Part shown: positions 8,472 through 17,650 of the stretch, one piece after another
Numbering within the stretch: the stretch's first letter is position 1
Layout of the letters: every line of letters starts with the position of its first letter
NCBI GenBank assembly: GCA_945870425.1
Contig: CAMBSD010000002.1
Coordinates: forward strand, 209,142-273,141
DNA: 64,000 bases
From: Chitinophaga pinensis
GTDB lineage: Bacteria > Bacteroidota > Bacteroidia > UKL13-3
Direction of reading: 5' to 3'
Notes under the pieces: model-generated
Told to the model about the DNA's origin: nothing
The model's input: the letters and a program-made list of their open reading frames with translations, nothing else
Databases searched by the model: none
Position numbers and translations under genes: made by a program

Positions 8472-10007
8472 TTATTTTACAGAATAACTAAGACCCGCAA
8501 TTTGCTTAATGATTGACAGCAATTTATCAAACTCCCTCTTATTTCTATATGCCATAAAAAGTGTAATATTTGAAACAACTATTACTACCAATATTTTCAA
8601 TAGTAAGTTGCCATAAACATTGGTAAGATGTATTTGAGCAATTAAAAAATATGAAAATAAATAGGCAACAATTGTTACAAACAAACCTAAAAGATAATCC
8701 TTAAAATAAATGAGGGCACTCATTTTAAATCCATGCTTATATAGGACATAAGGCTCGACCCAATAAGCTGTTAATAAAGAGCTAGACAGTGTGGCAATAA
8801 AAGCGCCCACCAATCCTATTTTTTGAATTAAGAATACCGATAAAATAACATTAAAAATTGATTCAAAAATCGGTTTGTATCTATCCTGCCAAAACAAGCC
8901 AAAAGCACTTTTAAAAGTTAAAACATTTGTTCTTCGACCTGTTACAAAAAAGTTTAGTACCAAAAACATCAGAGTTAAATCATCAAACAAATAGGTTTTT
9001 CCAAGCCATATTTCAATAAAGGGGTTAACAACCAATACTAAACAAATTGATGCGGTAGAAAAAAGCCAAAAATTAATAAATTCAGATGTTTTAAATACTA
9101 AATAAGTATTCTCATCTGTTGATGTAGCTTTTAAATTTCCAATGGATGCCGACAAGGAACTAAATATCAACATAATAAAAGTATTGATGGAAGAAATAAT
9201 TAAGAAATAATTTGAATATACCCCCACGGTCTTAAGATCTATATATTTGGATATTAACAAATTGGTTATACCAAAAACCAAAACACCAGAAAATTTATGT
9301 AGCGATAATGCCAAGATATTTTTATAAATACTTTTCTTATCTAATTTATCCTGAATATCTGATATCTTATCACGTAAGTAGGGAAACAATTTGTCTGCTT
9401 TCCTTGATATAGAATAGTTTGAAAAAAGAGTAACTACAATTTGAATAATTAAAAAAACAATGAAATTGGGAATAATAAACAGAAATGCAATTTGTAAAAC
9501 ATTTTTCAATAAGTTAAAAACCTGAAGATTCACTGTTTCAATGTATTGATTTTGGCTTGCAATAATCAAAGCCCTCTTATAGCTATTAAAATAGGATACA
9601 ACAGAATTTCCTAAAAATAGCAAATAAATAATTTCAAGGTTCTTTACTTCTCCAGAATTGACATTAATGAAATGATGAATAAAAGGTAGAAAAATTAGGC
9701 CTAAACAAGCGACTACCAAACCAACTACCCTATAGGAGGTTTTGTAAAACCTCATTATCTCATTAATTCTAGACGTATTATTTTCAGCTAAAGGGCTGTA
9801 AAGACTAAATATAATTGCATTACTTAAGCCTAATTCTGCCAATGATAAAAGAGACAATACATTTGAAAAAAGTCCATTTAAACCTAGGTAATTTGCATTT
9901 AAAATATGTATAAATGCAGTTCTAGTTCCAAAACTCAGAAGTATTCCAAAAATTTGTCCTATTAGGGCATATGCTATATTTTTTTTTGCTTTTTCTGTTC
10001 TTGACAT
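8472..10007 (-). CDS. Polysaccharide flippase (Wzx/MATE-like, MOP superfamily)
   Basis: Flips undecaprenyl-linked repeat units across the inner membrane. It has 12-14 hydrophobic segments, and the N-terminal SRTEKAKKNIAYALIGQIFG followed by FIHILNANYLGLNGLFSNVL is typical of Wzx proteins. The ATG at 10007 fits the family; a TTG at 10043 would add a polar 12-residue lead (MIGGSEGNCKLE) and is unlikely. It sits between gmd and the Wzy-like gene. Confidence 0.88.
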   Translation of the reverse strand: MSRTEKAKKNIAYALIGQIFGILLSFGTRTAFIHILNANYLGLNGLFSNVLSLLSLAELGLSNAIIFSLYSPLAENNTSRINEIMRFYKTSYRVVGLVVACLGLIFLPFIHHFINVNSGEVKNLEIIYLLFLGNSVVSYFNSYKRALIIASQNQYIETVNLQVFNLLKNVLQIAFLFIIPNFIVFLIIQIVVTLFSNYSISRKADKLFPYLRDKISDIQDKLDKKSIYKNILALSLHKFSGVLVFGITNLLISKYIDLKTVGVYSNYFLIISSINTFIMLIFSSLSASIGNLKATSTDENTYLVFKTSEFINFWLFSTASICLVLVVNPFIEIWLGKTYLFDDLTLMFLVLNFFVTGRRTNVLTFKSAFGLFWQDRYKPIFESIFNVILSVFLIQKIGLVGAFIATLSSSLLTAYWVEPYVLYKHGFKMSALIYFKDYLLGLFVTIVAYLFSYFLIAQIHLTNVYGNLLLKILVVIVVSNITLFMAYRNKREFDKLLSIIKQIAGLSYSVK

Positions 10008-10051
10008 TTCTAATTTACAATTACCTTCACTCCCGCCTATCAAATGAAATG

Positions 10052-11191
10052 CTATTCAAATTGAGATAACACTTCAAATCCACTCTTTTTTAACACCATC
10101 GAACGTTTCATTAATGACAAGTCATTTTGCATCATATCCTGAACTAAATCTTGTAAATTATATTTTGGTTTCCAACCTAATTTGTTATACGATTTACTTG
10201 GGTCCCCTATCAACAAATCCACCTCAGTAGGTCTAAAATACCTTGAATCAACAGAAACCAATTCATCACCTATTTTAAGCTTACAAATTTCATTAAGATC
10301 TAAGGTAATGAGTTTATCTCGATCAATTCTATCAACATAACCCACTTCATTTTCATTTTCTCCTTTAAAGGCCAAATAGATTCCTAGGTGTTCAAAAGAA
10401 AGGCGAACAAACTCCCTTACAGAAGTTGTTACTCCTGTGGCTATGACAAAATCTTCTGGAGCATCTTGTTGCAAAATCAACCACATGGCTTCCACATAAT
10501 CTTTGGCATGTCCCCAATCGCGTTGTGCATTCAAATTTCCTAAGTACAATTTATCCTGAAGTCCCAAAAGTATTTTAGCTGCAGCCCTTGTTATTTTTCT
10601 TGTTACAAATGTTTCACCTCTTAATGGACTTTCATGATTAAATAATATACCATTACATGCAAACATATGATATGCTTCTCGATAGTTCACTGTTATCCAA
10701 TAGGCATATAATTTTGCCACTGCATAGGGAGACCTAGGATAAAAGGGTGTCGTTTCACTTTGAGGCACTGCTTGAACCAATCCATACAATTCTGAGGTAG
10801 AAGCTTGATAAATTTTAGTCTTATTAACCAAACCGCAAATTCTTATGGCCTCTAAAATTCTCAATGTCCCCAATCCATCTGCATTTGCTGTATATTCAGG
10901 TTCTTCAAAACTAACATGCACATGGCTCATGGCAGCCAAATTATAAATTTCATCGGGTTGTGTTTCCTGAATAATTCTTATTAAATTGGTACTATCTGTT
11001 AAATCTCCGTAATGTAATTTTAAGTTCACATTTTTCTCATGAGGATCTTGGTAGAGGTGATCAATTCTATCTGTATTAAATAAAGACGACCTGCGTTTAA
11101 TACCGTGTACAAAATATCCTTTCTTTAATAAAAACTCTGCCAAATAAGCTCCATCTTGTCCTGTAATACCTGTTATTAATGCAACCTTCAT
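10052..11191 (-). CDS. gmd: GDP-mannose 4,6-dehydratase
   Basis: Converts GDP-D-mannose to GDP-4-keto-6-deoxymannose, the first step to GDP-L-fucose. Extended SDR with [20 protein letters not shown] (NADP loop), [27 protein letters not shown] (catalytic Thr/Ser region), [15 protein letters not shown] (YxxxK), and [19 protein letters not shown]. The 379 residues match the family. In most genomes gmd directly adjoins the GDP-fucose synthase gene; here 690 bp containing a GIY-YIG cassette separate the two, which points to an insertion. Confidence 0.97.
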   Translation of the reverse strand: MKVALITGITGQDGAYLAEFLLKKGYFVHGIKRRSSLFNTDRIDHLYQDPHEKNVNLKLHYGDLTDSTNLIRIIQETQPDEIYNLAAMSHVHVSFEEPEYTANADGLGTLRILEAIRICGLVNKTKIYQASTSELYGLVQAVPQSETTPFYPRSPYAVAKLYAYWITVNYREAYHMFACNGILFNHESPLRGETFVTRKITRAAAKILLGLQDKLYLGNLNAQRDWGHAKDYVEAMWLILQQDAPEDFVIATGVTTSVREFVRLSFEHLGIYLAFKGENENEVGYVDRIDRDKLITLDLNEICKLKIGDELVSVDSRYFRPTEVDLLIGDPSKSYNKLGWKPKYNLQDLVQDMMQNDLSLMKRSMVLKKSGFEVLSQFE

Positions 11192-11343
11192 TTTATTCGT
11201 TTTTCGTTAATTGTAAAGTTCTGAAAATCAAATTTAGTGATATATTTTTTTTCTGAACTTACTAAATAATACAATATCTTTTTATTATGTAAGAGTCCTA
11301 TAACCATGTCAACATGAGGCAATCGTTTAACTATGATGGTTTC

Positions 11344-11535
11344 GTCACTCTATGCTTGTCTAATGAGTACTATTCTATATTTTTCTATTATATAATTTAA
11401 ACTATATGATTATGTAACCCTGAGTCTGTTTGTCACTCTGAGCTTGTCGAATGGATGTTAATTACTATTTTATATTCTCTATTATATAATTTAAACTACA
11501 TAAACAAGTCACCCTGAGCTTGTCGAATGGGTGAC
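11344..11535. repeat. Degenerate tandem copies of a CTGAGCTTGTCGAATG element
   Basis: The region between gmd and the GIY-YIG gene (11192-11545) has no gene. It holds at least three copies of one motif: 11344-11365 (decayed), 11432-11454, and 11508-11535 (best preserved), plus a partial trace at 11414-11429. Between copies lies an exact 21-bp AT-rich direct repeat at 11384-11404 and 11478-11498 (core ATTATATAATTTAAACTA), offset by 94 bp. This indicates tandem duplication of a unit of about 90 bp. The remaining 11192-11343 is AT-rich and I see nothing else in it. Confidence 0.75.
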
Positions 11536-11872
11536 ACCATCACAACTAATTTTCACCTTTAGATAAGTTTATTAACCCTTGCATATCATTTTTTACAAGC
11601 GCTTCCTTTTTAGCTCTTGACCATTTTTTCAATTGTTTCTCTCTTTCAATAGCTTGTTTAATGTCTAAAAATTCTTCTGTATAAATTAAATGAATAGGTC
11701 TTTTGTTATATGTATATGATTTTGAATAAAAACCATTTTGATGTTGCTCTACTCTTACATGTATGTTATTTGTAATACCAATATAATATGAATTATCTGA
11801 GCACAATAATATGTATATATAATAAGTATTCATTTTAAAATACGTTCACCCATTCGACAAGCTCAGGGTGAC
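11508..11872 (-). mobile_element. Putative minimal mobile cassette: GIY-YIG gene between inverted palindromes
   Basis: Two 28-bp elements, at 11508-11535 and 11845-11872, are inverted copies of each other with one mismatch. Each is itself palindromic at its ends (the left copy begins GTCACCC and ends GGGTGAC around TGAGCTTGTCGAAT). They bracket a 95-codon GIY-YIG gene with only 10-11 bp to spare on either side. The whole 365-bp unit interrupts the gmd-fcl pair. Calling it mobile is inference from this architecture; no target-site duplication was identified. Confidence 0.55.
11546..11833 (-). CDS. Small GIY-YIG nuclease-domain protein
   Basis: A 95-residue stand-alone GIY-YIG domain protein (UPF0213/YhbQ-like). 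YYIYILLCSDNSYYIGIT carries the GIY...YIG elements, VRVEQHQNG the conserved Arg region, and AIEREKQLKKWSRAKKEAL the metal-binding Glu plus the typical basic helix. All expected catalytic positions appear present, so the protein is probably active. It does not belong to polysaccharide synthesis. It lies inside two inverted 28-bp palindromes, suggesting that its biology is tied to those repeats. The biochemical role of these small proteins is not established. Confidence 0.9.
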   Translation of the reverse strand: MNTYYIYILLCSDNSYYIGITNNIHVRVEQHQNGFYSKSYTYNKRPIHLIYTEEFLDIKQAIEREKQLKKWSRAKKEALVKNDMQGLINLSKGEN

Positions 11873-11881
11873 AAAAGCAAT

Positions 11882-12835
11882 TTACATCTTTACCTCTTTT
11901 ATTGTATGTACGTTATTAACAAACCAATTATAAGTATCTTGAATTCCTGATTCTAAATCAATTTTTGGATACCAACCTAATTGATTAAGTTTAGTTGTGT
12001 CCATTAATTTTCTGGGTGTTCCATCTGGTTTTGTTTCATCCCATATAATTTCACCAGTATGTCCCACAATTTTTTGTATGAGCAAAGCTAATTCATGTAT
12101 CGAAATGTCAATTCCTACTCCTACATTATATAGACTATCTTCTAATTTATTTTCTAATGCAAATAATACAGCTAGTGCCAAATCATCCACATGAAGAAAC
12201 TCCCTCAAAGGTTTACCAGTTCCCCAAAGCGTTACTGGAATATTTCCATCCAACATAGCTTCATGAAATTTCCTAATCATAGCTGGCATTACATGAGAAG
12301 TGTGTAAATCAAAATTATCTTGTGTGCCATATAAATTGGTGGGCATCAAACTGACATAATCTTTGCCATATTGCTTTCGAATCGCTTCACACGCTTTCAC
12401 CCCAGTAATCTTGGCAATGGCATACCATTCATTTGTTGGCTCTAAACTAGAAGTTAATAAACAATCTTCTTTTAATGGTTGTGGAGCTAATTTAGGATAG
12501 ATACAAGAACTTCCTAAAAATACAAATTTCTCTACATCGGTTTCTAAAGAAGATGTAAGTAAATTATTTTGAATAAGCATATTATCCATTAAAAATTGAT
12601 ATGGATAATTGCTGTTCGCTAAAATACCTCCCACCCTGGCTGCAGCATCAATAGCAACATGAGGTTTTTCGAAAATAAAAAAATCTTTCACCTTTAACTG
12701 ATCTCTCAAATCAAGTTCTTTACTTGATTTACCGATAAGATTTATAAAACCATTTTCGTTAAGCACTTTCCAAATGGCTTTACCAACCATCCCATTGTGA
12801 CCTGCAATGTATATTGTAGAATCTTTATTAATCAA
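11882..12835 (-). CDS. fcl: GDP-L-fucose synthase
   Basis: Epimerase/reductase that turns the Gmd product into GDP-L-fucose. STIYIAGHNGMVGKAIWKVL is the NADP-binding start, FLGSSCIYPKLAPQPLKEDC and NEWYAIAKITGVKAC contain the catalytic Ser and YxxxK, and TNLYGTQDNFDLHTSHVMPA is a strong family block. The start is a TTG at 12835: it aligns with the family N-terminus, and no ATG precedes the AGHNGMVG motif. The start lies one base beyond the stop of the upstream SGNH gene, implying coupling. Length 317 is normal. Confidence 0.95.
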   Translation of the reverse strand: MINKDSTIYIAGHNGMVGKAIWKVLNENGFINLIGKSSKELDLRDQLKVKDFFIFEKPHVAIDAAARVGGILANSNYPYQFLMDNMLIQNNLLTSSLETDVEKFVFLGSSCIYPKLAPQPLKEDCLLTSSLEPTNEWYAIAKITGVKACEAIRKQYGKDYVSLMPTNLYGTQDNFDLHTSHVMPAMIRKFHEAMLDGNIPVTLWGTGKPLREFLHVDDLALAVLFALENKLEDSLYNVGVGIDISIHELALLIQKIVGHTGEIIWDETKPDGTPRKLMDTTKLNQLGWYPKIDLESGIQDTYNWFVNNVHTIKEVKM

Positions 12836-12836
12836 A

Positions 12837-13787
12837 CTAACTATTTTTCATTATACCCTCTGCAACCAACCTGTCTGCAATTATATTACTAAATAATTCT
12901 GCTCCTTTGTCATTCAAATGAAGCTTATCACTAAATAGATAATATTTGTTTAAAAAGCTAGTATCATTAGAATAATCCCAAAAACTAATCTTGTTATCAT
13001 TCATTATTTGTATGGCTTTTTTGCCTGCAAACGAATAATTATCATTGACTTCGTTATTGTAAATTGGAGAATTTACAATAACTAATTTAATATTTTTAAT
13101 TTTAGCTATGTAAATCAATTTCTTAAGTATTAATTCCATATTTAAATCACTAATGAAGGTATTCAAATTTCTATTCACACCTATATTTGCAACTGAATCA
13201 ATCTTGTTTAAACTTTTCTGAATTGGAATAAATGATTTGACATAGGCAAATTTATTTGAAAATAAATTGTATATAATTATGTCAAAAATCAAAGAATTGT
13301 ATTTGTAAGCTTTTGAAAGCAATTTTATTTTTTGATAATTGTCTGTTAATTTTAAGAATTCATAGGCATTAGGATACCTATCAACATAAGGTAATAATAC
13401 TTTGATAAGGTAATAATTTAGTTTATTGTAACTCAAAGTATTTGGTTCTATTTCAACAATAATTACTTTCGGATTGTGATTTATAGTCATTACTTCAACT
13501 TGAAAAGTTGGTAAATAAATACCATAACCGCCATTCAGTCCGGCATTTACAGACGAAAATCCAGTTTTTTTTGAAATAATTCTGGGATTATAATGATGTT
13601 GGGCTCGCGAATTCCCTAATATAACTAAATCAGCCTTATTTGTTGTAATTGATTCAATAATTTGATAATTGGGACCAGTTTTTTGTTTAAAAAACAAGAA
13701 TTCTAATACACTCCCAATCATTAAATCCAATGAATAAATAACCAATAAAAAAACAACCAAACGTAGAGTAAATTTTTTGTAATGCAT
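12837..13787 (-). CDS. Membrane-anchored SGNH-like hydrolase/acyltransferase partner of the MBOAT protein
   Basis: The ATG at 13787 gives 316 residues with one N-terminal hydrophobic anchor (LRLVVFLLVIYSLDLMIG). LVILGNSRAQHHYNP has the Ser of SGNH block I, and near the C-terminus FSDKLHLNDKGAELF has the DxxH of block V. This pairing with an MBOAT protein resembles DltB-DltD and AlgI-AlgX type O-acylation systems. The start lies one base after the MBOAT stop, so the two are probably translated together. A longer frame from 13832 would overlap the MBOAT gene and is unlikely. Acyl donor and acceptor are unknown. Confidence 0.75.
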   Translation of the reverse strand: MHYKKFTLRLVVFLLVIYSLDLMIGSVLEFLFFKQKTGPNYQIIESITTNKADLVILGNSRAQHHYNPRIISKKTGFSSVNAGLNGGYGIYLPTFQVEVMTINHNPKVIIVEIEPNTLSYNKLNYYLIKVLLPYVDRYPNAYEFLKLTDNYQKIKLLSKAYKYNSLIFDIIIYNLFSNKFAYVKSFIPIQKSLNKIDSVANIGVNRNLNTFISDLNMELILKKLIYIAKIKNIKLVIVNSPIYNNEVNDNYSFAGKKAIQIMNDNKISFWDYSNDTSFLNKYYLFSDKLHLNDKGAELFSNIIADRLVAEGIMKNS

Positions 13788-13788
13788 T

Positions 13789-15222
13789 TTAGAATTGAAA
13801 ATAAATAAACTGACCAGCATCAAATACTCCAACCAAAATAATTGAAATTAATAGCATCGCGTAGAATAAATAATTTCTAACAATTGAGAATGAATTCAAT
13901 GGGAGTCTTGTTTCAATTTCAAAATAAAACTCTTGCTTAAACTCAACATATATCAAGAAAAATAATCCAACAAAGCCATAAAAAATTTGTTTCCAACCAC
14001 CTGAATAAAAAGGCATGTTGAATTTAAACATATTGCGGATAATAACAAAAGCATCATGTGCTGAATTGGCTCTAAAAAAAACCCAAGACAGACATATAAG
14101 GGCAAATGTAATAAGGATGTTAACGATATTAAAACCACTTTTAATGATTTTAGGCCTACTTTTTTCAGAAGTCCTTAATAGGCGATTTTTGATTAGGGCA
14201 AATATTAAATACAATCCATTTAATGCTCCCCAAATTATAAAAGTCCAGTTAGCTCCATGCCATAAACCACTTACAAGAAACACGAAGAACAAATTGAAAT
14301 ACCACCTTGGAATACTTACTCTATTTCCACCAAGAGAAATATATAGATAATCAGAAAACCAAGTTGATAATGAAATGTGCCACCTTTTCCAAAACTCTGA
14401 TACAGATTTTGCAAAGTAAGGCCTCTTGAAATTGGTCATTAATTTAAAACCCATCACCTGGGCAGACCCAATGGCAATTTCGCTATAACCTGAGAAATCA
14501 CAATAAATTTGAAATGCAAAAAATATGGTAGCTAAAATTAGTGTAAAACCGAAATGTTGGTCTGGATTGCTATAAACTGCATTAACATAAATAGAGAGCC
14601 TGTCTGCTATTACTATTTTTTTAAACAATCCCCACAGCATTAATTTCAATCCTTGCACTACCCTTTCATAGTCAAATTCATGATATTCATAAAATTGATG
14701 TAATAAGTTTTGCGGTCTTTCAATGGGGCCTGCCACTAATTGAGGGTAGAACATTACATATAACGCATATATCCCAAAATTCTTTTCGGCTTTTTGATTT
14801 CCTCTATACACTTCAATGGTGTAGCTCATTGCTTGGAATGTGTGAAAAGATAATCCAATAGGAAGTATGATGCTTAAATATGGAATAGGATTTTTATGTT
14901 CCAAAATTCCTAAGAAACTACTAATATTATCATTAATAAAATTGTAGTATTTAAAAACAGCTAAAATGCCAACATTGGCTATTAAACTTATAATGAGGAA
15001 TGTTTTTCGTTTTTTTCCTTGAAATTTCTCTAAATATATACCTGCATAATAATCAATAATGATAGTAAACAGGAGAATTAAAATATAGATAGGTATGAAT
15101 GACATGTAAAAATAGCAACTAGCCATTAATAACATAAACCATCTATACTTGTGAGGTAAGGCGAAATATAGTGAGGTAACTATAACAAAAAAGAAAACGA
15201 ATTGAAAACTATTAAATAGCAT
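13789..15222 (-). CDS. MBOAT family O-acyltransferase (AlgI/DltB-like)
   Basis: A polytopic inner-membrane acyltransferase that likely moves acyl (acetyl) groups across the membrane onto the polysaccharide. About 11 hydrophobic segments; the family motifs SVSEFWKRWHISLSTWFSDY and VSGLWHGANWTFIIWGALNG are intact, including the invariant catalytic-region histidine in LWHG, and QLVAGPIERP is also typical. Length 477 is normal for AlgI-type proteins. It is followed directly by the SGNH partner gene. Confidence 0.93.
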   Translation of the reverse strand: MLFNSFQFVFFFVIVTSLYFALPHKYRWFMLLMASCYFYMSFIPIYILILLFTIIIDYYAGIYLEKFQGKKRKTFLIISLIANVGILAVFKYYNFINDNISSFLGILEHKNPIPYLSIILPIGLSFHTFQAMSYTIEVYRGNQKAEKNFGIYALYVMFYPQLVAGPIERPQNLLHQFYEYHEFDYERVVQGLKLMLWGLFKKIVIADRLSIYVNAVYSNPDQHFGFTLILATIFFAFQIYCDFSGYSEIAIGSAQVMGFKLMTNFKRPYFAKSVSEFWKRWHISLSTWFSDYLYISLGGNRVSIPRWYFNLFFVFLVSGLWHGANWTFIIWGALNGLYLIFALIKNRLLRTSEKSRPKIIKSGFNIVNILITFALICLSWVFFRANSAHDAFVIIRNMFKFNMPFYSGGWKQIFYGFVGLFFLIYVEFKQEFYFEIETRLPLNSFSIVRNYLFYAMLLISIILVGVFDAGQFIYFQF

Positions 15223-15252
15223 TAAAAAAAGAAAGTAATAAGTAGTCTGTAT

Positions 15253-16209
15253 TTAGCTGAAAAATCTAGACTTATAATCGTCAATGGTGCTTAGCATTTG
15301 CTTTTCTATATCGGTCTGAGGATTGTATTGTAAAATTTCCTTTGCCAATGAAATATCTGCAAGGCTAAATAAAATATCACCTTTTCTATTAGGACCATGA
15401 ATTGAATCGACTGATGTGTTGGTAAGCTTTTTAATAGTACTCCAAATTTTATTCAAATCAGTAGTTTGTCCGCAAGCTACATTTAACACATAATGTTTGC
15501 CTTCGTCCAATGGAAAAAAAAGTCCATTACAATTAATTTGAACAACATTTGTAACAGGTGTAAAATCTCTGGTAATAGTACCATCACCATTTATTATTGG
15601 AGATGTATTAGTTAATGCTGATTTAATAAACAATGGAACAACCGCTGCATAGGGACCGTTAGGGTCTTGCTTTGGGCCAAATACATTAAAATATCTAAAA
15701 CCAACAATTGACATTCCATAATTTTTGGCATAAGCCTCTGCATACAACTCATTAGTCATTTTGGTAGCAGCGTATGGAGACAACACCTTACCAACTCGAA
15801 TTTCTACTTTAGGAGATTCATTTAAATCACCATATACTGAAGAAGATGATGCATAAACTATTCTTAATATTTTATTTTTTTTTGCAGCTTCCAAAATATT
15901 AATAAACCCATTAACATTAACATCATGAGAGGTTACTGGATCTTTAATGCTTCGAGGCACAGATCCCAAAGCAGCTTGATGACAAATTGCATCTATACCG
16001 ATACAGGCTTTATTACAATCTTCAGAGTTTCTAATATCCCCTTCAATCAAATCAAATTTTGAATGAGAATTAAAATCTTTTAAATTCTCTCTTCTGCCTG
16101 TTGAAAAATTATCAAGTACACGAACTAAAGTAACCAATTCATTATTTAATAAAGATTCAACAATATTACTTCCTATAAAACCTGCACCACCTGTTACTAA
16201 AATTTTCAT
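15253..16209 (-). CDS. tviC: UDP-HexNAc/HexNAc-uronate 4-epimerase (WbpP/TviC-like)
   Basis: An extended SDR epimerase. VTGGAGFIGSNIVESLL is the NAD loop, HQAALGSVPRSIKDPVTSHD the family-typical segment, ASSSSVYGD and SPYAATKMTNELYAE the catalytic Ser and YxxxK, and FRYFNVFGPKQDPNGPYAAV is the block seen in WbpP/TviC proteins. It probably interconverts UDP-GlcNAc(A) and UDP-GalNAc(A). The 318 residues are slightly short for the group. It lies 12 bp downstream of the partner dehydrogenase. The symbol is assigned from subfamily resemblance. Confidence 0.85.
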   Translation of the reverse strand: MKILVTGGAGFIGSNIVESLLNNELVTLVRVLDNFSTGRRENLKDFNSHSKFDLIEGDIRNSEDCNKACIGIDAICHQAALGSVPRSIKDPVTSHDVNVNGFINILEAAKKNKILRIVYASSSSVYGDLNESPKVEIRVGKVLSPYAATKMTNELYAEAYAKNYGMSIVGFRYFNVFGPKQDPNGPYAAVVPLFIKSALTNTSPIINGDGTITRDFTPVTNVVQINCNGLFFPLDEGKHYVLNVACGQTTDLNKIWSTIKKLTNTSVDSIHGPNRKGDILFSLADISLAKEILQYNPQTDIEKQMLSTIDDYKSRFFS

Positions 16210-16221
16210 CTTTTTACTATT

Positions 16222-17487
16222 TTATAAACTTGCATCCGATTGATTTTTGGGCAATAAAGCTTTTAAATCGTAAATCACACTTACATCTTTTGTGATATCG
16301 CGAATATTTAAATCTTTAAATTGATTATGCGCTACAGCCAGAATAACAGCGTCATACATTGTATTATTCGAAATATTTTTATGCGTTGTCAAACTATATT
16401 CATGCATTACCTCTGATGGATCTGCCCAAGGATCTATAATAGTTACATTTATATTAAAGGTCTGCAATTCTTTTATAATATCAACTACTTTAGTGTTTCT
16501 AACATCAGGGCAGTTTTCTTTGAAGGTAAAACCTAAAACTAACACATTTGCATTTTTAACTTTAATGTCTTTTTTAATCATTAATTTAATTGTTTCAGTT
16601 GCCACATAAGCACCCATGCTATCATTTAACCTTCGTCCCGCTAAAATAATTTCAGGATGATAACCTACCTCTTGGGCTTTTTGTGCTAAATAATATGGAT
16701 CAACACCGATGCAATGTCCTCCTACTAATCCTGGCTTGAATTTTAAAAAGTTCCACTTTGTGCCTGCAGCCTCTAATACGTCATTTGTGCTAATTCCCAT
16801 CAAACTAAAAATTTTTGATAACTCATTAACAAAAGCGATATTTATATCTCTTTGAGAGTTTTCAATAACTTTGGCTGCTTCTGCAACTTTAATAGATGAT
16901 GCTTTGTGTGTTCCAGCTACTATGATACTTCGGTAAAGAGCATCAACTTTGTCTGCAACCTCCGGAGTAGACCCTGAAGTAACTTTAAGAATTTTAGTTA
17001 CAGTATGCTCTTTATCTCCAGGATTAATTCTTTCAGGAGAATAGCCACAAAAGAAATCAGTGTTAAATTTCAAACCCGAAACTTTTTCTAAAACAGGCAC
17101 ACATTCATCTTCTGTAACACCCGGATAAACAGTTGATTCATAAATAACAATATCACCTTTCTTAAGAAGTTTACCTACTGTTTCACTTGCTTTGTAAAGG
17201 GGAGTTAAATCAGGACGATTATTCTTGTCAGTTGGAGTAGGCACTGTAACTATGTAATAGTTACAGAATCTAATATCTTCCAAATTTGACGAATAACTGA
17301 TGAGTGGTGATAATTTCATATTTTCATCACTCACCTCTAAGGTTCGATCATGCCCCAATTTTAATTCCTCAATCCTACTTTGGTTTATGTCAAAACCAAC
17401 GGTTTTGATTTTCTTTCCAAATTCAACGGCTAAAGGTAGACCAACATAACCTAAACCAATGACAGCAATGTTTTCTGGTGTGTTCAT
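16222..17487 (-). CDS. tviB: UDP-N-acetylhexosamine 6-dehydrogenase (TviB/WbpO-like)
   Basis: Oxidises UDP-HexNAc to the uronic acid with two [23 protein letters not shown] is the Rossmann start; [34 protein letters not shown] and [17 protein letters not shown] are family blocks. The catalytic Cys is in [20 protein letters not shown], and [17 protein letters not shown] marks the UDP-binding C-terminal domain. Length 421 is normal. It precedes the 4-epimerase, so the pair probably supplies UDP-GalNAcA. A 163-bp gap separates it from the kinase gene. This gap has no hairpin; one weak TAnnTTTG match could be an internal promoter. Confidence 0.92.
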   Translation of the reverse strand: MNTPENIAVIGLGYVGLPLAVEFGKKIKTVGFDINQSRIEELKLGHDRTLEVSDENMKLSPLISYSSNLEDIRFCNYYIVTVPTPTDKNNRPDLTPLYKASETVGKLLKKGDIVIYESTVYPGVTEDECVPVLEKVSGLKFNTDFFCGYSPERINPGDKEHTVTKILKVTSGSTPEVADKVDALYRSIIVAGTHKASSIKVAEAAKVIENSQRDINIAFVNELSKIFSLMGISTNDVLEAAGTKWNFLKFKPGLVGGHCIGVDPYYLAQKAQEVGYHPEIILAGRRLNDSMGAYVATETIKLMIKKDIKVKNANVLVLGFTFKENCPDVRNTKVVDIIKELQTFNINVTIIDPWADPSEVMHEYSLTTHKNISNNTMYDAVILAVAHNQFKDLNIRDITKDVSVIYDLKALLPKNQSDASL

Positions 17488-17650
17488 ATATAAGATTATA
17501 TTATAAGTAATTAATTACAGAATCAATATAAGAATCTGATTATCATGCAATAAATAAATAAAGCTTCGCTATGTGAGTCCCATTTAAGACAAAAATAAAT
17601 GATTTATTATGATAAGAAAACCTTTGAGTAAATCGACTTGTATATAAGTA

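Noticed and set aside
14015..14350. A 111-codon plus-strand frame within the MBOAT gene
   Set aside because: It lies wholly antisense to conserved MBOAT coding sequence and has no recognisable features.
17590..17597. TAnnTTTG match on the minus strand as an internal promoter in the gap after the kinase gene
   Set aside because: No matching TTTG box at the right spacing, and such matches are common by chance in AT-rich DNA.
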